Shown piece by piece: positions 17,885 to 26,019 of a stretch of 46,389 nucleotides of DNA. The notes under the pieces were generated by a model. It saw only the letters and a list, made by a program, of their open reading frames with translations, did no database searches and had not been told where the DNA came from. Every line of letters begins with the position of its first letter. The first letter of the stretch is position 1. The translations under genes were made by a program, and so were the position numbers. The stretch lies in NCBI GenBank assembly GCA_044375415.1, contig JBILMS010000023.1:1-46389 (forward strand), given 5' to 3'. The DNA comes from JAWXBG01 sp044375415 (GTDB lineage: Bacteria; Bacteroidota; Bacteroidia; Flavobacteriales_D; Sanyastnellaceae).

Positions 17885-18364
17885 AGGATGATTTATTTGA
17901 CTCCAGTGGAAAATGACTGAATTGTACAAGCCGTTCCAGTCCCAGAATTCTGTCGTATTTATCGAAATCTCTTATTGAAAGACTTGGCCCATAAGTTCGA
18001 ATTACCGAGCAAATGGGCTTTATTGTGTCATAGAGTTCAAAACTGAAATATTTGTATTCGGAGTAAAAGAATGTCCATTATTTTCATCGCGGTGAAACAA
18101 ATGGCATTCTGCTTCAGGTCCATCATCGTGTTTTTCGCATTATTTATACCCAGTTGCAAATAATTATTTCAGCTTGAATTTTTTACTTTAAATGGTTGAG
18201 AAAAGATTTAAACGTTTAAGGGGTGGTATAGACGTTTATTTGATCGAATTGGTTTAAAAAGATGGTAGTTTTCCGATGTTACGGAATTTTGAAATCGCAC
18301 TTACGAGTCTAAGGGCACCCGTGGGTAGGGGTGTTCCGGTTGAGGTGAAATTTGAGAGGGCAAG

Positions 18365-18690
18365 CACACCACACCTCAAAGTAGTGGTGTTGATCATTTA
18401 TTTGGGTCTACCCCCTCGTGGAAAAATCATAATTTTAGCTTCATGGGTGCGATATGGGGTGGTTAGGTGGTGCACCCCCTATGTGATGATTTACAAATTT
18501 GGGCTACCCCCACCGAAAGGACCGGGTAAAGAGGGCAACACCCCTAATGAATTTTACAACGAATGGAGACCTTGGGGATGAAGTGGGGTGCAGGTGGTTG
18601 CACTCCCTAAATGATATTTACAATTTTGGGCTACCCTTCCAAAGGGACTAGGTGAAGTGGGGCCCCACCCCTATATGAAATCCGCAAATC
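18365..18690 (+). repeat. degenerate tandem hairpin repeat, about 4-5 units
   Basis: A unit of about 62-66 bases recurs: CACCCCCTATGTGATGATTT near 18473, CACCCCTAATGAATTTTACA near 18539, CACTCCCTAAATGATATTTA near 18601 and CACCCCTATATGAAATCCGC near 18666. Each unit except the last continues with a TTTGGGCTACCC-like segment and a GGG-rich end that can pair with the next CCC-rich start. Units are diverged, with one partial unit at each edge. Confidence 0.65.
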
Positions 18691-18844
18691 CATTTTTCAA
18701 CTCAGGGTGAATTCTATTTTGTGCCGGAAATGACTAATTTTCAATTGTTATTTTGGGAACTCATCCTCTTGAACACTTGGGATTTTCTGCATTTTGAATA
18801 TGCCATCAAAACTCAAAGGAACTGGAAAGGGTGCTTAAATTCAA

Positions 18845-18852
18845 TATATTTG
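18845..18852 (+). promoter_or_regulatory. -7 promoter box of the three-gene operon
   Basis: TATATTTG is an exact TAnnTTTG match, 18 bases before the ATG at 18871. No good -33 TTTG is visible at the expected distance (the sequence there is CTGG), so the promoter may be weak or activated. The leader would be only about 10-15 bases. Confidence 0.5.
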
Positions 18853-18870
18853 CGAACCATCTGAACTGAC

Positions 18871-19719
18871 ATGACCTTTTCCACCAATCAACTTAGGGAC
18901 TATTCCTCGCTTTTTTCCCGGGGAGAAGTATTACGATGGTTCAAAAACGACTTTCAATCTATTGACGTCAAACTTAAGAGGTACGGTCACTACGAAAAAT
19001 ACCAAGGGCATGCCTATTTGAATGTGATCCGTGAAACTTATCGAATTCTCGAAAAGCAATATCCAAACGAGTATGTATTAAAGAATGGATTTATTAATGA
19101 ATGGTTGATCAAAGAACTTGGGAATTGCGACTCCATTATTTTTAATGAGTTCAAGCTAGGAAAAGCTATTGTTGATTTAGCGATGTTCAATGGTGTTTCC
19201 AAGGCATTCGAAATAAAAACAATTTTGGATACAGAATTTCGACTTTCGATGCAGTTGTCGGAATACAAAAAGATATTTAATGAAGTCTATATAGTTGTTC
19301 CAAAAGAGCAGTTGCAAAAGTATTCTGGAATTGATAAAACCGTCGGAATCATTGGATACGACGGAGAGAATTTTACTTTTGAAAGTTTTAGGAAGCCGAT
19401 CGTCAATAATTCCATAGATGTGAGTGTTCTCATGGAAGTGTTGCATACTAAGGAGTATTTGAGTATTGTAAAGTCACATTTCCCGCATATTCCGGCTATG
19501 AATTCATTTAACCAATTCGGCATTTGCAAGTCCTTGATCGCTCAAATACCTTTCCCAATTTTGAACAAAATTTTCATAGCAACTATGAAGAAGCGGGAGG
19601 TAAACAATTCCTTCTTCAAAAAAAGAAATAATGAGCTGAATCAGATTTGTCTTGCTTTGAATCTGGATAAAGTTGAAAGAGAAAATCTGCTTGCTAAGTT
19701 ATCATGTAAACTGGTATAG
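18871..19719 (+). CDS. sce7726-family protein with PD-(D/E)XK nuclease-like motif
   Basis: A 282-residue protein resembling the uncharacterised sce7726 family (recognised from memory). A PD-(D/E)XK-type constellation is visible: Glu93 in FNEFKLGKAI, Asp102 in IVDLAMFNG, and Glu114-Ile-Lys116 in AFEIKT, with correct spacing for the restriction-endonuclease fold. The following RLSMQLSEYKKIFNEVYIVV is the typical core helix and strand. DNA or RNA cleavage is therefore possible but unproven. The rest (~170-282) is mostly helical with no known motif. It is the first of three genes packed with 2- and 4-base gaps, preceded by a TATATTTG promoter box, and is more AT-rich than the housekeeping genes to the left. 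Confidence 0.78.
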   Translation: MTFSTNQLRDYSSLFSRGEVLRWFKNDFQSIDVKLKRYGHYEKYQGHAYLNVIRETYRILEKQYPNEYVLKNGFINEWLIKELGNCDSIIFNEFKLGKAIVDLAMFNGVSKAFEIKTILDTEFRLSMQLSEYKKIFNEVYIVVPKEQLQKYSGIDKTVGIIGYDGENFTFESFRKPIVNNSIDVSVLMEVLHTKEYLSIVKSHFPHIPAMNSFNQFGICKSLIAQIPFPILNKIFIATMKKREVNNSFFKKRNNELNQICLALNLDKVERENLLAKLSCKLV

Positions 19720-19721
19720 GT

Positions 19722-20645
19722 ATGTACTTCCCTTATCTCCGCGCACGACAGTTCGAATTAATTGCACTACGTGAATTAGTTTCTGATAGGGCAATAACCA
19801 ACATTGTTCCGATTTTGGAGCCTGTTAAGGATTCAACGGGTAATTTAGACCTTGCAAACAAAGTGTTTCAATCCAAGGAATTCAAGGCTTATCTAATTGT
19901 CAACTCAACAACTGGGGAAGCCTCAGGGGATTCTAGTTTCTTTGTGGATTATATCTCCAAATTGGAGAATTCGAAATTTGTTCCTGCATTCCTATTCAGG
20001 GACAATCTGAAATTCATTGAAACAATCATCGAGACTAATGAATTCAATGATTGTATGTTGGTTTGTCGTGAGGGATTTACGAGTGAAGAAGAACTTAAAA
20101 GAGCATGTCAAAATCCGGCTATCACGCATATTGTGCTAGAACAACCGAACAAGTATAGGAGTCTCGACAGGTTCATAAAGTCTCTTGGGAAATTTTATAT
20201 TCGATTAGACGACGTTTTTGAAAAGCAACAGAAAAACGCTGATTTTCTAACAATCCAAACGCACAAATTTTCTGAAGAACATTTGTTTTATAAAGAGGAG
20301 AATTACCAGGGATTTTCGGATTTTACCGTTTTGCCAAGTGAATTCATTGATGGAGGAAGCACTCCACGAGCCGTTGTAATTCACCTGACTTATAAAAACA
20401 ATGAAGATCAGATATGGATTAGCCATTTCACCTCTGAAAGTAACGATTCAATTGCAAACGTACAGGGTAAATTCGCAGAGGCTGCTGATAAAGCCTTGAA
20501 GTTTTGCGATAAGCTTCCCTTGATTAATTCTGCAATCGAAGAATTAAAGTTGTATTTTGAGGAGTCTAAGTATCCGGGATTGGGAGTAGTGAAAAAGATT
20601 TCTATAAAAAATCACTTATTAGTCGTAAACGGTCTACTTCCATAA
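19722..20645 (+). CDS. sce7725-family protein (phage T4 beta-protein-like)
   Basis: A 307-residue soluble protein without signal peptide. The N terminus YFPYLRARQFELIALREL and the following IVPILEPVKDS strongly recall the sce7725 family, whose members are encoded next to sce7726-family genes; some are annotated as beta family proteins after a phage T4 product. Both names are from memory. Alternating strands and helices (such as FVPAFLFRDN, NDCMLVCREGF, ITHIVLEQPN, FYIRLDDVFEK) suggest a TIM-barrel-like fold. I see no catalytic signature. It begins two bases after the sce7726-like stop and four bases before the RES gene, so all three are surely one operon. Confidence 0.72.
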   Translation: MYFPYLRARQFELIALRELVSDRAITNIVPILEPVKDSTGNLDLANKVFQSKEFKAYLIVNSTTGEASGDSSFFVDYISKLENSKFVPAFLFRDNLKFIETIIETNEFNDCMLVCREGFTSEEELKRACQNPAITHIVLEQPNKYRSLDRFIKSLGKFYIRLDDVFEKQQKNADFLTIQTHKFSEEHLFYKEENYQGFSDFTVLPSEFIDGGSTPRAVVIHLTYKNNEDQIWISHFTSESNDSIANVQGKFAEAADKALKFCDKLPLINSAIEELKLYFEESKYPGLGVVKKISIKNHLLVVNGLLP

Positions 20646-20649
20646 TACA

Positions 20650-21672
20650 ATGAAGTTTGTTTGTAAAGATTGTTTTGCCGACAAAGAATTAATCGGCTTT
20701 ATTGAATCCCAGAACATTTTCGGAGATTGTGATGTATGTTCTAATAAGGCAATTGAAATCATTGACATCGACGAGACTTTAGAGTTTTTTTCTGAGTTGA
20801 TGCTGAACTTTTCATTAAAAGATGGAGAGAAGGATTTGTTCAGTCAGATCCAAGAGAATTGGGACTTTTTCAGGGAGCCTAAAACAGGAATTGAAATTTT
20901 GAATGAAGTATTGAGTCGAATTCACTCAGAAATTTCAAGTGCTAATGCTACGGTAACTTTCAATGAGGAAGTATTGGATAATATTAATTATTGGACCATC
21001 TTTAAGGAGAAATTGATTTGGGAAACCAGATATGTTTCGAACATTGAATATCTTACAGAAGACTTAGGCTGGGACAGCTTTTTTGAGAGTAAGGTAAAAA
21101 TTGGTGAAGGCGACATTTTTTATCGTGGTAGGCTTCATCACAATGCGAACGAGGATATATTTGGCCCTAATGAAATGTACGCCCCACCTCGAGAAGATTC
21201 TGTTGCGGGTAGAGCAAATCCCGAGGGTATTCCTTTTTTGTATTTGAGTGACAATGAGAGTACCGTTTTGTATGAGGTACGTGGTTCTTTTCTGGATGAA
21301 ATAAGCATAGGAAAATTTGTACCATTATCATCCATGGAAGATCCTATTATTATCTCTGATTTTACAGAGACTCCAGCATTATTTTATCCAGGAGAGGTCA
21401 ATAAAAGGATAAAATCAACCTTGTTGAAAAAGCAAATAAGTATAGATCTCTCCAGACCGATGCGTCGATATGATTCGGAACTTGACTACATTCCAACCCA
21501 ATTTATTTGCGAGTTTATAAAGGTGTTCACAAATGTTCAAGGAATAAAATTCAAGAGTTCCGTTCATGAGGGCGGGAACAATATTGTAATATTCGATGAG
21601 AGTATTATGGAATGTACATCCGTTAAAAAAGTTAAAGTATCTGAGGTCCGAATTCAATCAGAGGACCTTTAA
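20650..21672 (+). CDS. HEPN/RES-type protein, putative NAD+ phosphorylase toxin/effector
   Basis: A 340-residue protein whose C-terminal half (~150-330) is a RES domain. The name-giving Arg, Glu and Ser are visible: FYRGR at ~157-161, LYEVR with Glu at ~209, and SSVHEGGNN at ~303-311; GRANPEGIPFLYLS between them is the typical RES block. RES toxins such as MbcT destroy NAD+ by phosphorolysis, stopping growth. The N-terminal half carries a Cys4 zinc site (C5, C8, C27, C30) and a helical region of the HEPN/RES N-terminal type, which may be a sensor or regulator. No separate Xre-like antitoxin gene is adjacent, unlike in Xre-RES pairs. It is the last gene of the operon, and its stop lies 3 bases from the converging gspF stop. 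Confidence 0.83.
   Translation: MKFVCKDCFADKELIGFIESQNIFGDCDVCSNKAIEIIDIDETLEFFSELMLNFSLKDGEKDLFSQIQENWDFFREPKTGIEILNEVLSRIHSEISSANATVTFNEEVLDNINYWTIFKEKLIWETRYVSNIEYLTEDLGWDSFFESKVKIGEGDIFYRGRLHHNANEDIFGPNEMYAPPREDSVAGRANPEGIPFLYLSDNESTVLYEVRGSFLDEISIGKFVPLSSMEDPIIISDFTETPALFYPGEVNKRIKSTLLKKQISIDLSRPMRRYDSELDYIPTQFICEFIKVFTNVQGIKFKSSVHEGGNNIVIFDESIMECTSVKKVKVSEVRIQSEDL
21644..21671 (+). terminator. weak terminator-like hairpin at the end of the RES gene
   Basis: AGGTCC (21644-21649) and GGACCT (21663-21668) form a 6-bp stem around 13 bases, followed by TTT. It overlaps the last codons. The tight convergence with gspF leaves no room for a conventional terminator. Confidence 0.35.
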
Positions 21673-21675
21673 CCC

Positions 21676-22812
21676 TCACCTCACCAAACTACTCATCTCA
21701 AACAGCGGCAGATACATTCCAATAAGAATCACCGCGACAAAAATTCCAATGATAAGGATGAGCGCGGGTTCGATGAGTTTGCCGAGGGTTTTGGATTTAT
21801 GCTCTACGTCGGTGCTTAAATCGGTGCTGAGTTTTCCGAAGATGACGGCAAGTTGATTGACTTCTTCGCCTACGCGAACAAGCGAGACCATGCGTTTTGG
21901 GAAAATAGGAAGACTATCCATTGTTCCGGAAATTGTCAGGCCTTTTGAAACGTTTTCATTCATTTTCTCACAGGCTTCTTCGAGTGGGTAATATCTTATC
22001 ATCTTTTTGGTGAGCTCGAAGGCAGTATTCAAGGGGATATCGGCGCGGGTGAGCAAATGCATGGCTTGACAAAAACGCGATAAGTATATCTGATTCGCCA
22101 TAGTGCCATATATAGGAATCTTCGTTATGAATTTGGCTGTCCACTTGCGATACCAGAGTTTTTTTCGCGATACACGAAGAAATATAAAGAGGAATAGAAT
22201 CAATAGGCCAACGTATGGCGAGTATTTGCTCACCATTTCGGAGAGCTTGATGATAAATTGTGTAAGAGCAGGGAGATCAGCACCAAATCGTTTGAAGACG
22301 TCGGAGAAAAGAGGCACTACGTAATTCAACATAAAATAAACGACTCCTACGCTCACAAAAAGAACGAAGGCAGGGTAGGCGAATACTCCAATCAACTGTC
22401 TCTTTAATTCCTGCTTGCGCTGAAAGTGAATGGAAAGTTCCTTGGTCACCATTGCGAGATTTCCGGTTTCCTCTCCGATGCGTAAAGTGTTAACTTCAAA
22501 GGTGTCGAAATAAGTGCTTTCCTCCAAAGCATCAGATAAACTTCGACCTCCCGTTACTTGCTCGTTCAGACTTCGGGTCAACTTTTTATTCAGAGCAGAT
22601 TTTTGGTCCTGTTCTATTAAATCTAAGGCTTGTTGAATGTCTAATCCGGACTCCAACAAAAGTCCTAATTCACTATAGAAATATTCTTTGAATTTATCTG
22701 AAATCTTCTTCCGACCGAATGATATATCTTTGTTCAGCAATTTCCACAACTCGCTCTGGGATTGCTTTTCCTCGACCACAGGTTTTCTGTATTGATTCAA
22801 ATCTACACTCAC
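21676..22812 (-). CDS. gspF: type II secretion/type IV pilus inner-membrane platform protein (GspF/PilC family)
   Basis: A 378-residue polytopic inner-membrane protein that anchors the assembly ATPase and the growing pseudopilus. Two GspF domains are visible: YFYSELGLLLESGLDIQQALDLI with a GGRSLSDALEE loop in the first, and RFCQAMHLLTRADIPLNTAFELT with SKGLTISGTM in the second. Three transmembrane helices lie at ~145-175, ~195-215 and ~350-370 (ALILIIGIFVAVILIGMYLPLF). An N-terminal cytoplasmic extension of ~40 residues precedes domain one. The start overlaps the upstream pseudopilin gene by four bases; this is the last gene of the operon. Confidence 0.93.
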   Translation of the reverse strand: MSVDLNQYRKPVVEEKQSQSELWKLLNKDISFGRKKISDKFKEYFYSELGLLLESGLDIQQALDLIEQDQKSALNKKLTRSLNEQVTGGRSLSDALEESTYFDTFEVNTLRIGEETGNLAMVTKELSIHFQRKQELKRQLIGVFAYPAFVLFVSVGVVYFMLNYVVPLFSDVFKRFGADLPALTQFIIKLSEMVSKYSPYVGLLILFLFIFLRVSRKKLWYRKWTAKFITKIPIYGTMANQIYLSRFCQAMHLLTRADIPLNTAFELTKKMIRYYPLEEACEKMNENVSKGLTISGTMDSLPIFPKRMVSLVRVGEEVNQLAVIFGKLSTDLSTDVEHKSKTLGKLIEPALILIIGIFVAVILIGMYLPLFEMSSLVR

Positions 22813-23273
22813 AGATCAGTCTTGTTTTTGTTAGCGGTAATTTCTGAGGGATAAGTCTTTTCAAATAGCCATGTTTCCGTTTGGTCTACTCCCATTTCTA
22901 GTTCAATGGTTTTAATAAAATGGGTCTGATCTAAAATATTTGTACTTCGCAATATGCTTTTGCTTTGAATAGTATCTGATACTCCATGAATAGAAAACAC
23001 AGTGTACGAATCACTGCATTCCAGCAAGGTAGTATCGCCATTATTAAACCAATATAGACTATCACCTATAATAATTGCGCTATCGCAGACTTGATGTGTA
23101 CGCGCGATTTTCCAATGAAGACTATTTAAGTCAACATGTTCGCTGCTTCGGTTCATTGTATTGATAAGACCATTCTTGAAAATATCGACTGTATTAAAAG
23201 CTATGAGTGATAGTATTGAAAATACGATGATCAAGACCAGTAGTTCGAATATAGTAATGGCCTTTAATTTCAT
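22809..23273 (-). CDS. minor pseudopilin-like protein (GspJ/GspH position)
   Basis: A 154-residue single-helix membrane protein with a prepilin-like N terminus. The leader MKLKA would be cut before ITIFELLVLIIVFSILSLIAF, placing Glu at mature position +5, required for pseudopilin assembly. The remainder is a small beta-rich periplasmic domain with two Cys (HQVCDSAIII and LLECSDS). Gene order places it with the GspI/J/K-type tip pseudopilins, but I cannot assign the exact paralogue. It overlaps both neighbours by four bases. Confidence 0.8.
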   Translation of the reverse strand: MKLKAITIFELLVLIIVFSILSLIAFNTVDIFKNGLINTMNRSSEHVDLNSLHWKIARTHQVCDSAIIIGDSLYWFNNGDTTLLECSDSYTVFSIHGVSDTIQSKSILRSTNILDQTHFIKTIELEMGVDQTETWLFEKTYPSEITANKNKTDL

Positions 23274-23623
23274 GGTTGGACCATTAAAAAAGTATGTATC
23301 ACCAAGATCTTGTTCGAAGCATCCTTGGCCTCAAGTTCAACTTCTTGAAGGTGTGTAGCTCGAAGTCGGGTAGAGGCCTGAATTTTCATTTGATCCAATT
23401 CCCAATACGTTTCTTGCGATTGTCCGGTTCTATATTCTGCTTCAATACTCATTATTTTTCTAAAGGCCAGTTCCTCTTGAAAAGATCCGCTATTCCACAC
23501 AGAACCGAAGATTACAGTTAAACCAATGGACAGCACAATCGCAACAATAGCCGTTGCGATAAGCGATTCGATGAGCATGGAAGCTCTTACTTTAAAGCGC
23601 AAGCATTTCATTCCATTCTTCAT
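23270..23623 (-). CDS. minor pseudopilin-like protein (PilV/GspI position)
   Basis: A short pseudopilin of ~117 residues if started at ATG 23623; the frame extends upstream to 23674 but that would overlap the preceding gene by 83 bases. The leader KNGMKCLRFKVRA is followed by SMLIESLIATAIVAIVLSIGL, putting Glu at +5, with a typical hydrophobic helix. The Met-Leu-Ile-Glu-Ser-Leu start resembles PilV and GspI. The small C-terminal domain has a WELDQMKIQAS strand region. It overlaps the preceding pilin-tip gene by about 30 bases and the next gene by four. Confidence 0.78.
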   Translation of the reverse strand: MKNGMKCLRFKVRASMLIESLIATAIVAIVLSIGLTVIFGSVWNSGSFQEELAFRKIMSIEAEYRTGQSQETYWELDQMKIQASTRLRATHLQEVELEAKDASNKILVIHTFLMVQP

Positions 23624-24833
23624 TTTGAAAAATTCCCGGAATCCAAAAATCTTGTCTAAGTGCCGTTGCGTCAAGTTCGGCGTTAAGTAAGTGGTTGTAA
23701 TATTTGGCAGCAGATGTTCCTAAATAAATTCTGGAACAAAAGACACTTCCTTTCATGGACTGCTTTATTTCAACGGCGTCTTCGGAATAAATCAGTCCTC
23801 TCACAAAGGATTGCTCACTCATGGAAATTAGGCCGTCGGAGCTTTGCAAATCGGTAAGGCACATACCACCACTTACGGAACTTTTTTTACCAATGGATAT
23901 CACGACATCACTACTAACATCTGTTTCAAAATTACCAATGAATGATGGGTAATCCAAAGTGAGTAGGGAATCGCATTGAAAATGTTGACGAACAAAAAAC
24001 TGTCCTTTACCTTTAAATTCAGGTTCAATAAAAATGTCGGAGGCAAAACAAAGGGAGTTCTCCCATGTAACATCAGCGCTATACACGATAGTGCCTAGAG
24101 ATTCAAGAATCACATTTCCACTAAAGCTAACATCGGTCAATCGGATAGAGTCTTCGATTATTCGAACACGCAACGTTGGCTTTTCGAATGATTGACGATA
24201 TTCTTTGATATTGCTATTGTAGTAAACCAATGAATCGGAAGGTTGAGAAATGGATAATTCCTGAATACCGGTTAGGAACTCTTCGCTTACTGCCGGTAAC
24301 GATTTAGGAGATTCAAGGATTTCGCCATAGACCAACTTTTCTCCCGTATAATTTTGACCTTCAATGTATGCTCGTTTCACCGAGGCATTTGGACACATAA
24401 CTTTTCCGACCAAACGGGTATTACCACAAACTGAAAGGTTGTTGTATCTGTTCAACATGCACAAGGCCACTTTTTCGGATGCATGTAGGGATGAACCATA
24501 TAGAAGTGTTTGCTCTTCGAAGTGACCGTGAGATTGTGCACGAACATAACCAAAGGTGTAAGCTCCCCATCGACCGGACCTTATAAAGACAGAGTCCTTT
24601 TGCTCTTCGAATAAGTCTACCCATCCTTGGGGACATTGGTGCCCCATTGTTTTTACCAAGGCCGAGGCCGATTTCACACTTGATAAAAGACTAAGTTGAC
24701 CTCCAATGAGCGAATTTTCTTTTAGGTGCGTAAAACGCAAAAGAACAAATGCGGTGCAAATTATTCCTACAACCATGGATATCATCAACGCATAAAACAA
24801 TGCCGACCCTTTGATTTTGGTTGAGTAGTTCAT
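23592..24833 (-). CDS. PilX/GspK-like pilin-tip protein with beta-helix-like domain
   Basis: A 413-residue protein with the N terminus MNYSTKIKG followed by SALFYALMISMVVGIICTAFVLLRF: a prepilin-like leader and helix with no Glu at +5, as in GspK and PilX N-termini. The large periplasmic part alternates short strands (CGNTRLVGKVMCPNASV, EGQNYTGEKLVYGEI, FSGNVILESLGTIVYSAD) and resembles a right-handed beta-helix of the bactofilin or polymer-binding kind, an unusual tip domain. The function is inferred from gene position between MORN and pseudopilin genes; the family is not recognised with certainty. Confidence 0.65.
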   Translation of the reverse strand: MNYSTKIKGSALFYALMISMVVGIICTAFVLLRFTHLKENSLIGGQLSLLSSVKSASALVKTMGHQCPQGWVDLFEEQKDSVFIRSGRWGAYTFGYVRAQSHGHFEEQTLLYGSSLHASEKVALCMLNRYNNLSVCGNTRLVGKVMCPNASVKRAYIEGQNYTGEKLVYGEILESPKSLPAVSEEFLTGIQELSISQPSDSLVYYNSNIKEYRQSFEKPTLRVRIIEDSIRLTDVSFSGNVILESLGTIVYSADVTWENSLCFASDIFIEPEFKGKGQFFVRQHFQCDSLLTLDYPSFIGNFETDVSSDVVISIGKKSSVSGGMCLTDLQSSDGLISMSEQSFVRGLIYSEDAVEIKQSMKGSVFCSRIYLGTSAAKYYNHLLNAELDATALRQDFWIPGIFQNEEWNEMLAL

Positions 24834-24868
24834 TTGGTTGATTTAGTGATATCTAGCGTAAATGAGGT

Positions 24869-25525
24869 TTATTTCTTGGATTTTTTTTCTTTGGGAGTTT
24901 TATCGTCCTTTTTTTCCTTTTTCGTTTTTTCATCGGATTCGGGAGCTTTATCTACTTCTTCCATCTCCTTTATTTCACCTTTTAATTTTTTTTCCGGCTT
25001 TTGTGCTTTCTCTTGCTTTACTTGTTCGCGCCCATTCTTGTATTTTCTAACAATAGGTGGATCGGTCGAAAAATCTTCGGTCTTTCCGTGAAGCACACCT
25101 TGTTTATACGAATACCGTCCAACCAATATTCCACGTTGGTCATATACTTCCTGTGTTCCATGTAATAGTCCTGACTTCCAAAATTCTTGTTGAACCAGCG
25201 TTCCACTTTCGTTCCATTTTTTCCAGACACCATGTTTTAAACCATGCACGAATCGACCTTGCTCTCTCAGTTGTCCGGATTTGTAAAAAAATGTGGCTTC
25301 ACCATGAAGAAGATTTCCACGGTAGCCGTTCATGGTTTTTTGTATTTCCGACATATCGAACCAAAAGAACTCTTTCGCGTCAAGCCGTCCATCTACGGAG
25401 GTAGAAGACTTCGCTTCATAATGGATAATGGCATTTCCATCGGGTTGTACAATTTCACGTTTTACCACTTGTGCCTGAACACAAAATGCCAATAAACTAT
25501 ATATAAGTAGTAAAAATAATTTCAT
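24869..25525 (-). CDS. secreted MORN-repeat protein with highly charged tail
   Basis: A 218-residue exported protein. Signal peptide MKLFLLLIYSLLAFCVQAQ, then about four MORN-type repeats: YRGNLLHGEATFFYKSGQLREQG, VHGLKHGVWKKWNESG and LLHGTQEVYDQRG-like units, ending at YKQGVLHGKTEDF. The last ~55 residues are Lys/Glu-rich and would be disordered. MORN repeats of this variant (YwqK-like) are widespread in Bacteroidota and have no enzymatic role; the protein may be a periplasmic accessory of the secretion system. The start overlaps the PilP/GspC-like gene by four bases. Confidence 0.85.
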   Translation of the reverse strand: MKLFLLLIYSLLAFCVQAQVVKREIVQPDGNAIIHYEAKSSTSVDGRLDAKEFFWFDMSEIQKTMNGYRGNLLHGEATFFYKSGQLREQGRFVHGLKHGVWKKWNESGTLVQQEFWKSGLLHGTQEVYDQRGILVGRYSYKQGVLHGKTEDFSTDPPIVRKYKNGREQVKQEKAQKPEKKLKGEIKEMEEVDKAPESDEKTKKEKKDDKTPKEKKSKK

Positions 25526-26019
25526 CGTTTTAGTGTTTTAAATTCACCTTCCATGGAAACCACAACAGAATCTTTTTGTACCGAAATAATTTTGCACTCC
25601 ATGACAAACTCATTCGCTCCGGCCACATATTCCTCTTGGCCGACCTTTAGAATCGCCAAAGAGGCATTTCTATCTTTCGACTTCATCATGCCCAAATACT
25701 CCAAAGCAGGCCATTTAATGGGAACTTGTGCTTTTACTTCTACCTGTTTCTTTACCTTTCTTGACGGTGATCTATTTGTTTGGTTTTGTTCATTTGATCG
25801 AATGCTGAATTTTAGAAAAGGATCCGAATAGTTTAGGTTCAAGCTTTCATTCTTTTCGAGAACCGGAACAATTTCTTCAACCTTGGAAAGCACAGGTACT
25901 TGGAAAGTCGAAGAATCTGTTTTTTGATTCATTACTATTTCGTATATAATCTTTCCCCAGACCGCCGAGACGATCAGAATCATAAGAACTATTTTAATTT
26001 TTTTCCCCGACATTATCAA
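25522..26019 (-). CDS. PilP/GspC-like bitopic inner-membrane protein
   Basis: A 165-residue protein with one N-terminal transmembrane helix (residues ~8-27), a linker of ~75 residues containing NYSDPFLKF, the Asp-Pro-Phe motif commonly seen in PilP and GspC, and a C-terminal ~50-residue beta domain (ALEYLGMMKSKDRNASLAIL through ISVQKDSVVVSMEGE). PilP and GspC connect the inner-membrane platform to the secretin. It overlaps both neighbours by four bases. Assignment rests on architecture and position rather than strong sequence identity. Confidence 0.65.
   Translation of the reverse strand: MIMSGKKIKIVLMILIVSAVWGKIIYEIVMNQKTDSSTFQVPVLSKVEEIVPVLEKNESLNLNYSDPFLKFSIRSNEQNQTNRSPSRKVKKQVEVKAQVPIKWPALEYLGMMKSKDRNASLAILKVGQEEYVAGANEFVMECKIISVQKDSVVVSMEGEFKTLKR

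Larger units (their letters stand above)
17885..18870. other. non-coding stretch between integrase pair and defence-like operon
   Basis: Nearly 1 kb with no credible gene. The first ~400 bases are AT-rich and featureless to me. About 18300-18690 is occupied by degenerate tandem repeats rich in GGG and CCC runs (separate entry), and the last 180 bases hold the promoter of the next operon. A 101-codon open frame at 18276-18581 is a by-product of the repeats. Confidence 0.7.

Noticed and set aside
18276..18581. 101-codon frame with GLPP-type repeats
   Set aside because: Produced by translation of the degenerate nucleotide repeats; no start context or homology.
24869..25525. Labelling the MORN protein as a YwqK-type toxin-antitoxin component
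   Set aside because: Automatic annotations use that name, but there is no toxin partner; it sits within a secretion operon and has a signal peptide.
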